From positions 124,001-188,000 of the forward strand of contig JAZRVV010000012.1 in the NCBI GenBank assembly GCA_045599345.1: a stretch of 64,000 nt of DNA, given 5' to 3'. The notes below the pieces were generated by a model. The model was not told the origin of the DNA. It was given only the letters and a program-made list of their open reading frames with translations, and made no database searches. The position numbers and the translations under genes were made by a program. Below are positions 51,418-59,634 of the stretch, in pieces. Numbering within the stretch: position 1 is the first letter of the stretch; each line of letters starts with the position of its first letter. The stretch is from UBA1227 sp045599345 (lineage in GTDB: Bacteria > Bacillota > Clostridia > Oscillospirales > Acutalibacteraceae).

Positions 51418-51663
51418 ATGGCAGTAAAAATCAGACTTAGAAGAATGGGCGCTAAGAAGGCTCCTTTCTATCGTGTAGTAGTAGCAGATTCACGTTTCCC
51501 ACGTGATGGTCGTTTCATCGAGGAAATCGGTTACTATGATCCAACTAAGGATCCAGCAGTAATCAAGATTGACGAAGAGAAGGTTCAGCAGTGGATGGCA
51601 AATGGCGCACAGCCAACTGATACTGTTCGTGCACTTCTTAAGAAGAGCGGAGCTATCAAATAA
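51418..51663 (+). CDS. rpsP: Ribosomal protein S16
   Basis: Encodes 81 residues. The family signature is complete: VKIRLRRMGAKKAPFYRVVVADSRFPRDGRFIEEIGYYDP (in parts). A TTGGAGG site lies 8 bases before the ATG. Confidence 0.97.
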   Translation: MAVKIRLRRMGAKKAPFYRVVVADSRFPRDGRFIEEIGYYDPTKDPAVIKIDEEKVQQWMANGAQPTDTVRALLKKSGAIK

Positions 51664-51680
51664 TTGGAGGGCCATAACTA

Positions 51681-51914
51681 ATGCGTGAATTACTTATTTC
51701 AATTGCGCAGGGCCTTGTAGATGATCCATCTGCAGTCACAGTGGATGTTGATGAGCCAAACGAGAACGGTGTTACAGTTTACCACCTTCACGTTGCCCAG
51801 GATGATATGGGACGTGTTATTGGTAAGCAGGGCCGTATTGCTAAGGCTATCCGCACAGTTATGCGTGCATCAGCTAACAAGAATGATGCCCACGTAGCAG
51901 TAGAAATTGATTAA
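51681..51914 (+). CDS. khpA: KH-domain RNA-binding protein KhpA
   Basis: Encodes 77 residues, a single KH domain with the GxxG loop GKQG in MGRVIGKQGRIAKAIRTVMRA. Relatives pair with KhpB/Jag to bind RNA and influence cell elongation and division. It has its own GGAGGG site and lies between rpsP and rimM as usual. Confidence 0.95.
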   Translation: MRELLISIAQGLVDDPSAVTVDVDEPNENGVTVYHLHVAQDDMGRVIGKQGRIAKAIRTVMRASANKNDAHVAVEID

Positions 51915-51926
51915 TTTATAAACTTT

Positions 51927-51960
51927 GGCAGGCGGAGGGCTTTGTCTTCGCCTGCCTTGT
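51927..51960 (+). terminator. Hairpin/terminator between khpA and rimM
   Basis: GGCAGGCG (51927-51934) pairs with CGCCTGCC (51949-51956), extended by several G-U and Watson-Crick pairs, then TTGTTAT. The T-run is imperfect, so it may only partly terminate ahead of rimM-trmD. Confidence 0.6.
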
Positions 51961-51985
51961 TATACCTATTTTTAGGGTGTTTGTT

Positions 51986-52522
51986 ATGCTACTTAAATAT
52001 CTAGAACTCGGCAAGATTGTAAGCACACATGGCGTTCGCGGTGAACTTCGCGTTCAGCACTGGTGCGACTCGCCAGAGTTTTTCAAAAGTTTTAAAACAG
52101 TATATCTTGGAAAGAACGGTTCAGAACCTATGACGGTTCTGGGTGCGCGTCCGCATGGCAACATAATGCTCTTGACTCTTGACGGTATTGACGACATTGA
52201 TAAAGCCAATACCTTGCGAGGCAAGACTATCTATGTAAGGCGCGAAGACGCGCCACTTGAGGAAGGCCACTATTTCATAGCCGAACTCATCGGATGCAAG
52301 GTAGTCGATGCGGATGATAATACGCGTGAGTACGGTGTTGTTCGTGACGTGCTTAACACAGGCGCGTCGGATATCTGGCAGATTAAAGACAAGGATGGCC
52401 GCGAGTACCTTCTTCCATCAGTTCCAGGTATTGTTGAAAAGGTCGAAGTTGAAAATGATATAGCATACATTCGCCCAATAAAAGGCATCTTTGATGAGGG
52501 GGAAGAGATACGTGAAGATTGA
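51986..52522 (+). CDS. rimM: Ribosome maturation factor RimM
   Basis: 30S head assembly factor binding S19; 178 residues from ATG 51986 (AGGGTG lies 6 bases upstream; an in-frame GTG at 51977 overlaps that site). The N-terminal barrel is seen in LGKIVSTHGVRGELRVQHW, and the PRC-barrel in ADDNTREYGVVRDVLNTGASDIW (in parts) and LLPSVPGIVEKVE. It overlaps trmD by 11 bases. Confidence 0.95.
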   Translation: MLLKYLELGKIVSTHGVRGELRVQHWCDSPEFFKSFKTVYLGKNGSEPMTVLGARPHGNIMLLTLDGIDDIDKANTLRGKTIYVRREDAPLEEGHYFIAELIGCKVVDADDNTREYGVVRDVLNTGASDIWQIKDKDGREYLLPSVPGIVEKVEVENDIAYIRPIKGIFDEGEEIRED

Positions 52523-53204
52523 TATTTTAACCCTTTTTCCAGAGATGTGCGAAGCGGTACTTTCTGAAAGTATCATAGGCCGTGCACGTAGTGCAGGCCA
52601 TGTTGAGATTAACTGTCACAATATCCGTGATTACTCAACTGATAAGCATAATCATGTAGATGACATGCCTTATGGCGGTGGCACAGGTATGATTATGCAA
52701 GCGCAACCAATCTATGACGCTTTTATGGATCTCACCAAAAATGGTGAGGAACCATGCCACCTCATATATATGACTCCGCAGGGCAAGACTTTAACACAGG
52801 AGCGTGTCAAGGAACTTGCAAAGCTTGATAAGATTGCTATTCTCTGTGGCCATTATGAAGGAATTGACGAGAGAGTAATTGATGAGTTAAAGCCTGAGGA
52901 GATATCAATAGGCGACTATGTCTTAACGGGCGGTGAACTTCCAGCGCTAGCACTTACTGATTCTATTTGCAGGATGTTACCTGGTGTCCTTAGGAATGAT
53001 GAGGCGTTTAGCAAAGAAAGCCATTTTGATGGTCTTCTTGAATACCCACAATATACACGTCCACCTGTGTGGATGGGACGTGAGGTTCCAGAGGTTTTAT
53101 TGTCGGGTCACCACGAGAATATTAGTAAATGGCAGTATGAACAATCGCTCGAAGTGACCAAAAATAAGCGACAAGACATGTATGACAAATTTGTGCAAAA
53201 TTAA
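52512..53204 (+). CDS. trmD: tRNA (guanine-37-N1) methyltransferase
   Basis: SPOUT methyltransferase that protects against frameshifting; 230 residues from GTG 52512 (MKIDILTLFPEMC). The GGGGGAAG stretch upstream sits within rimM. The knot region ILCGHYEGIDERVID and SIGDYVLTGGELPALALTD is intact. rplS, which usually follows trmD, is not found downstream here; an HPr gene follows after about 200 bases. Confidence 0.95.
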   Translation: MKIDILTLFPEMCEAVLSESIIGRARSAGHVEINCHNIRDYSTDKHNHVDDMPYGGGTGMIMQAQPIYDAFMDLTKNGEEPCHLIYMTPQGKTLTQERVKELAKLDKIAILCGHYEGIDERVIDELKPEEISIGDYVLTGGELPALALTDSICRMLPGVLRNDEAFSKESHFDGLLEYPQYTRPPVWMGREVPEVLLSGHHENISKWQYEQSLEVTKNKRQDMYDKFVQN

Positions 53205-53338
53205 CAACACAATTTAAATGCAATAGTTTTAACCTAGAAAAAACTGTGAAAATTATCCAAAGATTACCTCCTATATATGTCGAACTTTGACCTCTATAAC
53301 GAAGTTTATTTAAAAGAGTAGAAAAGCAGTTTTTTTCG

Positions 53339-53367
53339 TTGACGAAGGTATTCTTGTTGATTATAAT
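53339..53367 (+). promoter_or_regulatory. Sigma-A promoter for the HPr gene
   Basis: TTGACG (53339-53344), a 17-base spacer, then a consensus TATAAT (53362-53367), about 43 bases before the ATG. Nothing else recognisable was seen in the 205-base gap after trmD. Confidence 0.78.
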
Positions 53368-53409
53368 GTTGTCAAATCAAAATACAATGGAAATTGTGAG
53401 GGAAATATT

Positions 53410-53673
53410 ATGTACGTAAAAGACGTTAAAGTTCAAAATCAGGTAGGTCTTCACGCTCGTCCAGCAACTTTCTTCATCCAGAAGGCAAATGAATTCAAGT
53501 CATCAATCTGGGTTGAGAAGGATGAGAGAAGAGTAAACGCTAAGAGCCTTCTTGGTGTTCTTTCACTTGGTATCATGGGTGGTACAGAAATCCGCATCAT
53601 GGCTGGCGGTTCAGACGAAGAGGAAGCTGTTGAAGCATTAGTAGCTCTCGTAGAATCTGGTTTTGCTGAGTAA
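53410..53673 (+). CDS. ptsH: HPr family phosphocarrier protein
   Basis: Encodes 87 residues. The active-site histidine is present (QVGLHARPATFF, His at position 16) and so is the regulatory serine (NAKSLLGVLSLGIMGG), so it could serve both PTS phosphotransfer and HPr kinase/CcpA signalling; a Crh-type protein would lack the histidine. It stands alone with its own promoter and terminator; ptsI is not in the window. Confidence 0.92.
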   Translation: MYVKDVKVQNQVGLHARPATFFIQKANEFKSSIWVEKDERRVNAKSLLGVLSLGIMGGTEIRIMAGGSDEEEAVEALVALVESGFAE

Positions 53674-53693
53674 TATTTCATTTTTGTATATTG

Positions 53694-53727
53694 AAGCACA
53701 CTGCTAGTGATAGCGGTGTGCTTTTTG
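53694..53727 (+). terminator. Intrinsic terminator after the HPr gene
   Basis: AAGCACACTGCTA (53694-53706), loop GTGA, TAGCGGTGTGCTT (53711-53723; one G-U pair), followed by TTT. Confidence 0.92.
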
Positions 53728-53752
53728 TCGTTAAATGGAGGTGAATTGTGTA

Positions 53753-55567
53753 GTGGAGTCACAAAATCCAAGAATTAAATATCTGAAAGACAAAGCTATG
53801 CATTTGCCTTTGCTCCCTGGTGTTTATATCATGAAAAACGACAAGGGAGAAATAATATATATAGGTAAGGCGAAGCTTTTAAAGAACAGGGTAAGCCAGT
53901 ATTTTGGCTCGCAAAATAGACATAATACAAAGGTTCGCCGTATGGTTGACAACGTATATGATTTCGACCATATTTTGACTGCATCTGAGTATGAGGCACT
54001 TGTTTTAGAGTGCAGTTTAATTAAGCAAAACAAGCCAAAATATAACATCCTTTTAAAGGATGACAAAGGTTATAAATATATCAAGATAACCAATGAGCCA
54101 TGGCGCAGACTTCAGAATGCAAAACAGCGCTCAGATGACGGTGCTACGTACATTGGACCATATATAAGTGGCTTTGTTGTCAAGGAATCACTTGATGCTG
54201 CACTCAAGATTTTTCAGCTTCCACAGTGTGGTAAAACTTTTCCTGTAAAAACTAAGACAAGACCTTGTCTTAACTATCACATGAATCAGTGCAAAGCACC
54301 TTGCGCTGGCAAGATGAAAAAGGCAGAATATGATGCTGCTCTTGATGATGCAATTGAGTTCCTCAAGGGAGGAACGAAGGAGTACATTAAGGTGCTAGAA
54401 ACACGTATGGAAATGTACTCAGAAAACCTTGAATTTGAAAAGGCTGCAGAGGTCAGAGATCGCATCAATGCAATCAAGCGATTGACTGAAAAACAGCAGG
54501 TTATTTTCAGTGGAACGGACACCAAAGATATCTTTGCTTTGGCGCGTAATGATGAGGAAATTTGCTTCAATGTACTTCGGTTTGTTGACGGTAGGTTAAC
54601 TGGCTCAATAAACTATTTCACAGAGCTTGATGAGACACTTGAAAATACTCGCTGCGAGATGATTAAGCGCTTCTATTCCTCGCATGATAACATACCAAAA
54701 ATGGTGATACTTGATGGCGAGTCTGATGATATGGATTTGCTAACACAGTGGCTCTCGGACTTGAGAGGCACCAAGGTGGACATCTTTGTTCCGCAAAAGG
54801 GCCGCCAGATGGACATTGTTTCAATGTCTAAAAATAATGCTTACGAGGCACTTGCACAGAAAAAATCCAAGTCCAAAGCGGATTCTGCTGTTATTGAACT
54901 AGGTGAGCTTTTGGGCCTTTCAAAAGCTCCGGAATATATTGAGTCGTACGACATAAGCCACACGGCAGGCGCCGATACTGTTGGTGGAATGGTAGTGTTT
55001 AAAAACGGCGCGCCGTACAAGTCAGGATACCGCAAATTCATCGTAAATGATGTCACTGGCGGTGACGACCTTGGCGCAATGCGCGAGGTCTTGACTCGCC
55101 GATTCAGCCATCAAAATGACGATGAATTTCCACGTCTTCCTGACCTCATTTTAATGGATGGTGGAGAGAATCAGGTAAATGTAGCACTAGAGGTTTTAAA
55201 GTCATATGATTTGAGCATTCCAGTCTTTGGAATGGTTAAGGATCAAAAGCATAAAACTCGTGCTATAGCAGTGGATGGTGGCGAGATTACCATTAGTGCA
55301 ACTCGCAAAGTGTTTACTCTTGTATCAGCGATACAAGAGGAGGTACACCGCTTTGCGATTTCGTACCACCATGCAAAGCATCAAAAGAATGCAAAGCAGA
55401 GCGAACTCACTTCAATTGAGGGAATTGGTCAAAAGAAAGCTGAAATTTTGTGGCGTGAATTCAAAACGCTTGATAGGATTAAGAGAGCTGATATTGACAC
55501 TCTTGCAAATGTAAAGGGCATTTCTGTAAAGGACGCCGTGAATATTAAAAATCATTTTACGAAGTGA
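53753..55567 (+). CDS. uvrC: Excinuclease ABC subunit C
   Basis: Makes both incisions in nucleotide excision repair; 604 residues from GTG 53753, 9 bases after GGAGGTG (the ATG at 53735 precedes that site). The GIY-YIG domain is seen in LPGVYIMKNDKGEIIYIGKAK, the UvrB-binding UVR motif in ENLEFEKAAEVRDRI, the RNase H-like C-terminal nuclease in ESYDISHTAGADTVGGMVVF and DLILMDGGENQVN, and the helix-hairpin-helix pair in LTSIEGIGQKKAEIL and LANVKGISVKDA. Full length. Confidence 0.96.
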   Translation: MESQNPRIKYLKDKAMHLPLLPGVYIMKNDKGEIIYIGKAKLLKNRVSQYFGSQNRHNTKVRRMVDNVYDFDHILTASEYEALVLECSLIKQNKPKYNILLKDDKGYKYIKITNEPWRRLQNAKQRSDDGATYIGPYISGFVVKESLDAALKIFQLPQCGKTFPVKTKTRPCLNYHMNQCKAPCAGKMKKAEYDAALDDAIEFLKGGTKEYIKVLETRMEMYSENLEFEKAAEVRDRINAIKRLTEKQQVIFSGTDTKDIFALARNDEEICFNVLRFVDGRLTGSINYFTELDETLENTRCEMIKRFYSSHDNIPKMVILDGESDDMDLLTQWLSDLRGTKVDIFVPQKGRQMDIVSMSKNNAYEALAQKKSKSKADSAVIELGELLGLSKAPEYIESYDISHTAGADTVGGMVVFKNGAPYKSGYRKFIVNDVTGGDDLGAMREVLTRRFSHQNDDEFPRLPDLILMDGGENQVNVALEVLKSYDLSIPVFGMVKDQKHKTRAIAVDGGEITISATRKVFTLVSAIQEEVHRFAISYHHAKHQKNAKQSELTSIEGIGQKKAEILWREFKTLDRIKRADIDTLANVKGISVKDAVNIKNHFTK

Positions 55568-55569
55568 TG

Positions 55570-55599
55570 TTTACAAAATACAACTTTTAATGGTATAAT
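55570..55599 (+). promoter_or_regulatory. Sigma-A promoter for rsmD-coaD
   Basis: TTTACA (55570-55575), an 18-base spacer, then a consensus TATAAT (55594-55599), directly after the uvrC stop. Confidence 0.7.
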
Positions 55600-55624
55600 T
55601 AATTGTTTTTTAAGGAGGCGTGTT

Positions 55625-56179
55625 ATGAGAGTCATTACAGGAACTGCTCGTGGGATGAAACTTACGACCCTAGAAGGACTTGATGTGCGCCCAACAACTG
55701 ACCAGGTTAAGGAGTCTATTTTTAGCATCATCCAGTTTGAAGTGGAGGGTGCAAGGGTACTTGATTTATTCGCTGGTTCTGGTCAACTTGGTATTGAGGC
55801 TCTAAGCCGTGGTGCGTCAAGCGCAATATTCATTGATCAAAGTCGCGCTGCGATAAATGTGATTAATGAAAATTTAGAGCATACCAAACTTCAAAAGAAT
55901 GCAATTGTAAAAAATGAGGACAGCTTAGGTTTCCTCGATTTTTCAAAGGACACCTTTGACATCGCATTTTTGGACCCACCTTATGGCAAGGGACTAATAG
56001 AGTCGGCTTTGCCAAAACTTGTGGAGCGTATGTCAGATGCGGGTGTGATAATTTGTGAGACTTCTAAGGAAGAATCACTTCCAAGTGAGGTTGGCAAATT
56101 CTATCAAAAACGTGAGTATAAATACGGCAAGATTAAGCTTACCGTTTTTAGGGTGAAAGAGGAGAGTTCGGATGATTAG
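55625..56179 (+). CDS. rsmD: 16S rRNA (guanine-966-N2) methyltransferase
   Basis: SAM-dependent methyltransferase, 184 residues. RVITGTARGMKL, RPTTDQVKESIF, the SAM loop VLDLFAGSGQLGIEALSRG and the catalytic FLDPPYGKG are all present. It overlaps coaD by 8 bases, the standard rsmD-coaD arrangement. Confidence 0.95.
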   Translation: MRVITGTARGMKLTTLEGLDVRPTTDQVKESIFSIIQFEVEGARVLDLFAGSGQLGIEALSRGASSAIFIDQSRAAINVINENLEHTKLQKNAIVKNEDSLGFLDFSKDTFDIAFLDPPYGKGLIESALPKLVERMSDAGVIICETSKEESLPSEVGKFYQKREYKYGKIKLTVFRVKEESSDD

Positions 56180-56660
56180 AGCAATATGTCCTGGTAGTTT
56201 TGACCCAGTGACCAACGGCCATATCGATATTATTGAACGTGCGTCAGAGATGTTTGATGAGGTTGTCGTTGTCGCTATGACAAACTATCATAAAATGGGC
56301 AATTATGCTTTCTCACCTGAGGAGCGACTGGCGCTTCTTAAAAAAGCAACTGCACATTTACCAAATGTAACAGTTGATGTCTATGATGGCCTTGTTGCTG
56401 ATTATGCAAGACAGCATGATATCAAGGTGCTGGTTAAGGGCCTTAGAGCCTTGTCGGACTTTGACTCAGAGTTCCAGCAAGCGCTAGCAAATCGTAAATT
56501 GAATTCAAATCTTGAAACAGTGTTTATTGCGACTAGGGCAGAGAACATGTATTTAAGTTCAAGCCTGATTCGACAGATTGCTGAATACGGAGGAGACATA
56601 AGCGAATTCGTACCAGACGCTGTTTTAGAAGATATAGCAAATCACTTAAGAAAGGACTGA
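56172..56660 (+). CDS. coaD: Phosphopantetheine adenylyltransferase
   Basis: Fourth step of coenzyme A synthesis; 162 residues. The nucleotidyltransferase signature CPGSFDPVTNGHIDIIERAS contains the T/HxGH site, and VLVKGLRALSDFDSEFQQA and YLSSSLIRQIAEYGGDIS are typical. Confidence 0.96.
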   Translation: MIRAICPGSFDPVTNGHIDIIERASEMFDEVVVVAMTNYHKMGNYAFSPEERLALLKKATAHLPNVTVDVYDGLVADYARQHDIKVLVKGLRALSDFDSEFQQALANRKLNSNLETVFIATRAENMYLSSSLIRQIAEYGGDISEFVPDAVLEDIANHLRKD

Positions 56661-56664
56661 TTTT

Positions 56665-57540
56665 ATGGCTTCGATAGAAGAACTTCTTGACGAGATGGAA
56701 GACATACTCGCAGAAGCGAAGGGCAAGGCTTTCTCTAGCAGGGCAACTGTCGATGTAGAAGCCTTAAAAGAAGTTATTGCTGACGTTAGAGCTAATTTCC
56801 CACAGGAAATTATGCAGGCACAGTTGCTTGCATCAGAGCGTCGTGAAATTTTGGAACGAGCAAAGCGCGATGCTGGCGCAGCGCTTGAGGATTCCAAGAT
56901 TATTAGCCGTGACCTTATGGAATCTGCTGAGAGGCGTTCAAAGGAAATGGATGCTCAAACTAATCGCAGAACCGAGGAGCTCATGCGTGCAACTCAAGCT
57001 AAGGCGCAGGAGCTTATTGCTGCTGCTCAGCGTGAGGCAGAGCGTATTGCTTCTAAGGAGAACATAGTTGTTGTTGCTCAGAGCGAGGCCGATAGGATTA
57101 AGGCCGAGGCTGACAAGTACTATGAGTCTGCAAAGAATGATGCTCAGCGTATGCTTAGTGAAGCTGAGGAAAAATCAACTGAAAAAGTTAAGGCGGCTGA
57201 AAAGTGGGCTCATGACTTGAAAGCAAGCGCTGGTGCTTATGTAAACGATATAGTTGTTGATGCTGAGTACCGTATAGGCAAGAGTTATGATGAAATCAGG
57301 ACTCTTCAACAGAGCCTTCTAAACGCGAGCAAAAAGGCAAACGCAAAGCGTAAGCCACAGCAACAATCAAACACTGGCTTTGCTCCAGCAAAGAAAAAGC
57401 CAGCTTCGATTAAACAATCAGAGCCAGACCTTATAGTGCATCAATCGGTAATAGATATTCCTCTTGATGATGATTTTGGTAGCGCTTTTGACGATGATCC
57501 ACCACTTCACGAGAAGTCAAACTACAATATAGAATTATGA
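56665..57540 (+). CDS. Coiled-coil protein, DivIVA- or ATP-synthase-b-like
   Basis: Encodes 291 residues. Residues 1-60 are an acidic helical start (SIEELLDEMEDILAEAKGKA), 65-235 a long Ala/Glu/Arg/Lys coiled coil with heptad-like spacing, and the tail (240-291) a basic Lys/Pro/Gln stretch followed by an acidic end. No signal peptide or membrane segment is present. Comparable proteins follow coaD in many Clostridia and are annotated loosely; a scaffold role is possible. It begins 4 bases after coaD and overlaps the pseudouridine synthase gene by 4 (ATGA), so it is firmly in this operon. Confidence 0.8.
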   Translation: MASIEELLDEMEDILAEAKGKAFSSRATVDVEALKEVIADVRANFPQEIMQAQLLASERREILERAKRDAGAALEDSKIISRDLMESAERRSKEMDAQTNRRTEELMRATQAKAQELIAAAQREAERIASKENIVVVAQSEADRIKAEADKYYESAKNDAQRMLSEAEEKSTEKVKAAEKWAHDLKASAGAYVNDIVVDAEYRIGKSYDEIRTLQQSLLNASKKANAKRKPQQQSNTGFAPAKKKPASIKQSEPDLIVHQSVIDIPLDDDFGSAFDDDPPLHEKSNYNIEL

Positions 57541-58232
57541 GACTAGACAGACTTATAGCATCCCAGGGAAAGTATTCCAGGAGCGATGTTAAAAAGTTAA
57601 TAAGACAGGGTCTCGTGGTTGTAAATGGGGAAACTGTGAAAGACTCTGACTTGCAAGTTGATTGCAAGTCGGAGATTTCTATTTGTGGAAAACCTTTTAT
57701 ATATAAGGAACATATATATATTATGCTCAACAAGCCGAAGGGCGTTGTCAGCGCGACCGACGACAGGACTCACAAGACCGTACTTGATTTAGTTCCAGAC
57801 GAACTAAATCGTGACGGTTTGTTTCCAGCTGGTCGTCTTGATGCTGACACGACAGGTTTTGTCCTTATCACAGATGATGGTGATTTTGCACACAGAATCC
57901 TTTCGCCAAAGAGTCATGTGAGCAAGACATATATTGCGACACTTGCGGACCCTTTGAGTGATGAAGATATCAAAATACTTGAGCAGGGCATAACTTTAAA
58001 AGATGGTTATGAGTGCCTCCCAGCAAAAATAAATCGTCTAGAAAATAATAATTTTGAAATAATTATTTGTGAGGGAAAATATCATCAAATTAAGCGTATG
58101 TTTGGCGCTGTTGGGAACAAGGTTTTAGTGTTAAAACGCACGAAAATCGGCGGTCTACCACTAGATATAGACCTAAAAGAGGGATTTTGTCGTGAAATTA
58201 CACAAGAGGAAATAGGTGCAATAACTACCTAA
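57537..58232 (+). CDS. rsuA: RsuA-family 16S rRNA pseudouridine synthase
   Basis: Encodes 231 residues. An N-terminal S4 RNA-binding domain (MRLDRLIASQGKYSRSDVKKLI) precedes the catalytic domain with GRLDADTTGFVLITDDGDF holding the catalytic Asp, YHQIKRMFGAVGNKV, and LKRTKIGGL. The size fits RsuA (16S U516); the RluB/E/F type cannot be excluded. It overlaps the coiled-coil gene by 4 bases. Confidence 0.9.
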   Translation: MRLDRLIASQGKYSRSDVKKLIRQGLVVVNGETVKDSDLQVDCKSEISICGKPFIYKEHIYIMLNKPKGVVSATDDRTHKTVLDLVPDELNRDGLFPAGRLDADTTGFVLITDDGDFAHRILSPKSHVSKTYIATLADPLSDEDIKILEQGITLKDGYECLPAKINRLENNNFEIIICEGKYHQIKRMFGAVGNKVLVLKRTKIGGLPLDIDLKEGFCREITQEEIGAITT

Positions 58233-58313
58233 AAACACCCTCTGTTTTTATGCGATTTATACTAATCGAGTGCTTTCTGTTGTTAATTTTTATGAAAAAA
58301 CGTGCAAAAAACG

Positions 58314-58342
58314 TTGCATTTTCACAAATACTTGTGTAAAAT
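58314..58342 (+). promoter_or_regulatory. Promoter with dyad ahead of the CdaR/PucR-type gene
   Basis: TTGCAT (58314-58319), a 17-base spacer, then TAAAAT (58337-58342). A dyad CACAA-ATAC-TTGTG (58323-58336) fills the spacer, extended by TTT/AAA flanks with one mismatch. It could be a repressor site and shares TTGTGTAAA with the ylxM region. Confidence 0.65.
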
Positions 58343-58386
58343 GTAAAATACGTTGATTATTGAAATTGCACAAAGGGGAGCATTTT

Positions 58387-59472
58387 ATGTCAAATAGATT
58401 ATTCCAAGGAGTCATTCATCAGATGCGCGACGCCATTGATCGTTCAGTTGGTGTTGTTGATGAAACTGGTTCAATCATATCTTGTAGCGAGCTTGAAAAA
58501 ATAGGAGAGCAGGTTCAAGTTAACGTTTCTGATATCTTTTCAACAAATGAGGCTATTTGTCTTGATGGGGTAACTTATCTTACATTTGGTTCTCATCTCC
58601 GCCATGAATATTCGGTATTTGTTTCTGGCGATGATGATCTTGCTGAGAAGTATGCCAGAATTCTTTCCGTTTCCCTTTCAAGCATTAAGCAGTTCTATGA
58701 TGAAAAATACGACAGAAGTAATTTTGTAAAGAATGTTATCCTTGATAACATCCTTCCTGGTGATATCTATGTTAAGGCACGTGAGCTTCGCTTCAATAAC
58801 GATGCAACTCGTGTAGTTCTTCTCATCAGAATTACAGGACATGAAGATGCATCTGTATTTGACGTAATTCAAAATCTCTTCCCAGACAAGACCAAGGACT
58901 TCGTTATCAACATTAACGAAACTGATATAGCTCTTGTTAAGGAAGTACGTAACAATATTGATTCTAAGGATCTTGAGAAGCTCGCTCATTCAATTTGCGA
59001 TGCTCTCAACACCGAGTTCTATAGCAACGCTCTTGTTGGTATCGGTACATCTGTTGTTGGTATCCGTGATCTTTCACGTTCACTTAAGGAAGCACAGGTT
59101 GCTCTTGAGGTTGGTAAGGTATTTGATACCGAGAAGAATATTGTTAGTTACGACAATCTTGGTATTGCTCGTCTTATCTATCAGCTTCCTACAACACTCT
59201 GCGAGATGTTCCTTCAGGAAGTATTCAAGAGGGGCTCAATTGAGAACCTTGATCAGGAAACCCTCTTTACTATTCAGAAGTTCTTTGAGAACAACTTGAA
59301 TGTGTCTGAGACATCACGTAAACTCTTTGTTCACAGAAACACACTTGTTTACAGACTTGAAAAGATTAAGAAGTTTACAGGCCTTGATCTTCGTGAGTTT
59401 GATGATGCAATCGTATTCAAAGTAGCTTTGATGGTTAAGAAATATCTTGATAGTAACCCTACAAAATTCTAA
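58387..59472 (+). CDS. CdaR/PucR-type transcriptional regulator
   Basis: Encodes 361 residues from ATG 58387 (AAGGGGAG upstream). An N-terminal sensory part (about 1-110) and a GGDEF-like middle domain (about 120-240) precede the C-terminal HTH_30 domain: FFENNLNVSETSRKLFVHRNTLVYRLEKIKK, with the DNA-binding helix (in part SETSRKLFVHRNTLVYRLEK), then TGLDLREFDDAIVFKVALM. CdaR-family proteins respond to sugar diacids, but the effector here is unknown. A dyad in its promoter suggests autoregulation. Confidence 0.87.
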   Translation: MSNRLFQGVIHQMRDAIDRSVGVVDETGSIISCSELEKIGEQVQVNVSDIFSTNEAICLDGVTYLTFGSHLRHEYSVFVSGDDDLAEKYARILSVSLSSIKQFYDEKYDRSNFVKNVILDNILPGDIYVKARELRFNNDATRVVLLIRITGHEDASVFDVIQNLFPDKTKDFVININETDIALVKEVRNNIDSKDLEKLAHSICDALNTEFYSNALVGIGTSVVGIRDLSRSLKEAQVALEVGKVFDTEKNIVSYDNLGIARLIYQLPTTLCEMFLQEVFKRGSIENLDQETLFTIQKFFENNLNVSETSRKLFVHRNTLVYRLEKIKKFTGLDLREFDDAIVFKVALMVKKYLDSNPTKF

Positions 59473-59475
59473 TTA

Positions 59476-59500
59476 AGCACTAAATATAGTGCTGGGTTTT
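59476..59500 (+). terminator. Hairpin after the CdaR-type gene
   Basis: AGCACTA (59476-59482), loop AATA, TAGTGCT (59487-59493), followed by GGGTTTT. The short T-run makes it a weak terminator. Confidence 0.6.
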
Positions 59501-59540
59501 GTGCAATAGCACGAAATTTAGTTTTTCGGTTACAAAACTG

Positions 59541-59569
59541 TTACAATTTATTATTAAATATGGTATACT
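59541..59569 (+). promoter_or_regulatory. Putative promoter for the ftsEX operon
   Basis: TTACAA (59541-59546), a 17-base spacer, then TATACT (59564-59569). Confidence 0.6.
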
Positions 59570-59571
59570 AT

Positions 59572-59608
59572 AGACTGTATTGGTAGCACTATGCCAATAC
59601 AGTCTTTT
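59572..59608 (+). terminator. Leader hairpin immediately downstream of the ftsE promoter
   Basis: AGACTGTATTGG (59572-59583) pairs perfectly with CCAATACAGTCT (59594-59605) around a 10-base loop, followed by TTT. It stands at or just after the predicted transcription start. It may end upstream transcription or cap the ftsE mRNA. Confidence 0.65.
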
Positions 59609-59634
59609 GTTATGTAAAAGGAGCCGTGTTAAAC

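Noticed and set aside
53410..53673. HPr-like protein considered as a Crh
   Set aside because: Crh lacks the phosphorylatable histidine; here GLHARPAT has it together with the regulatory serine.
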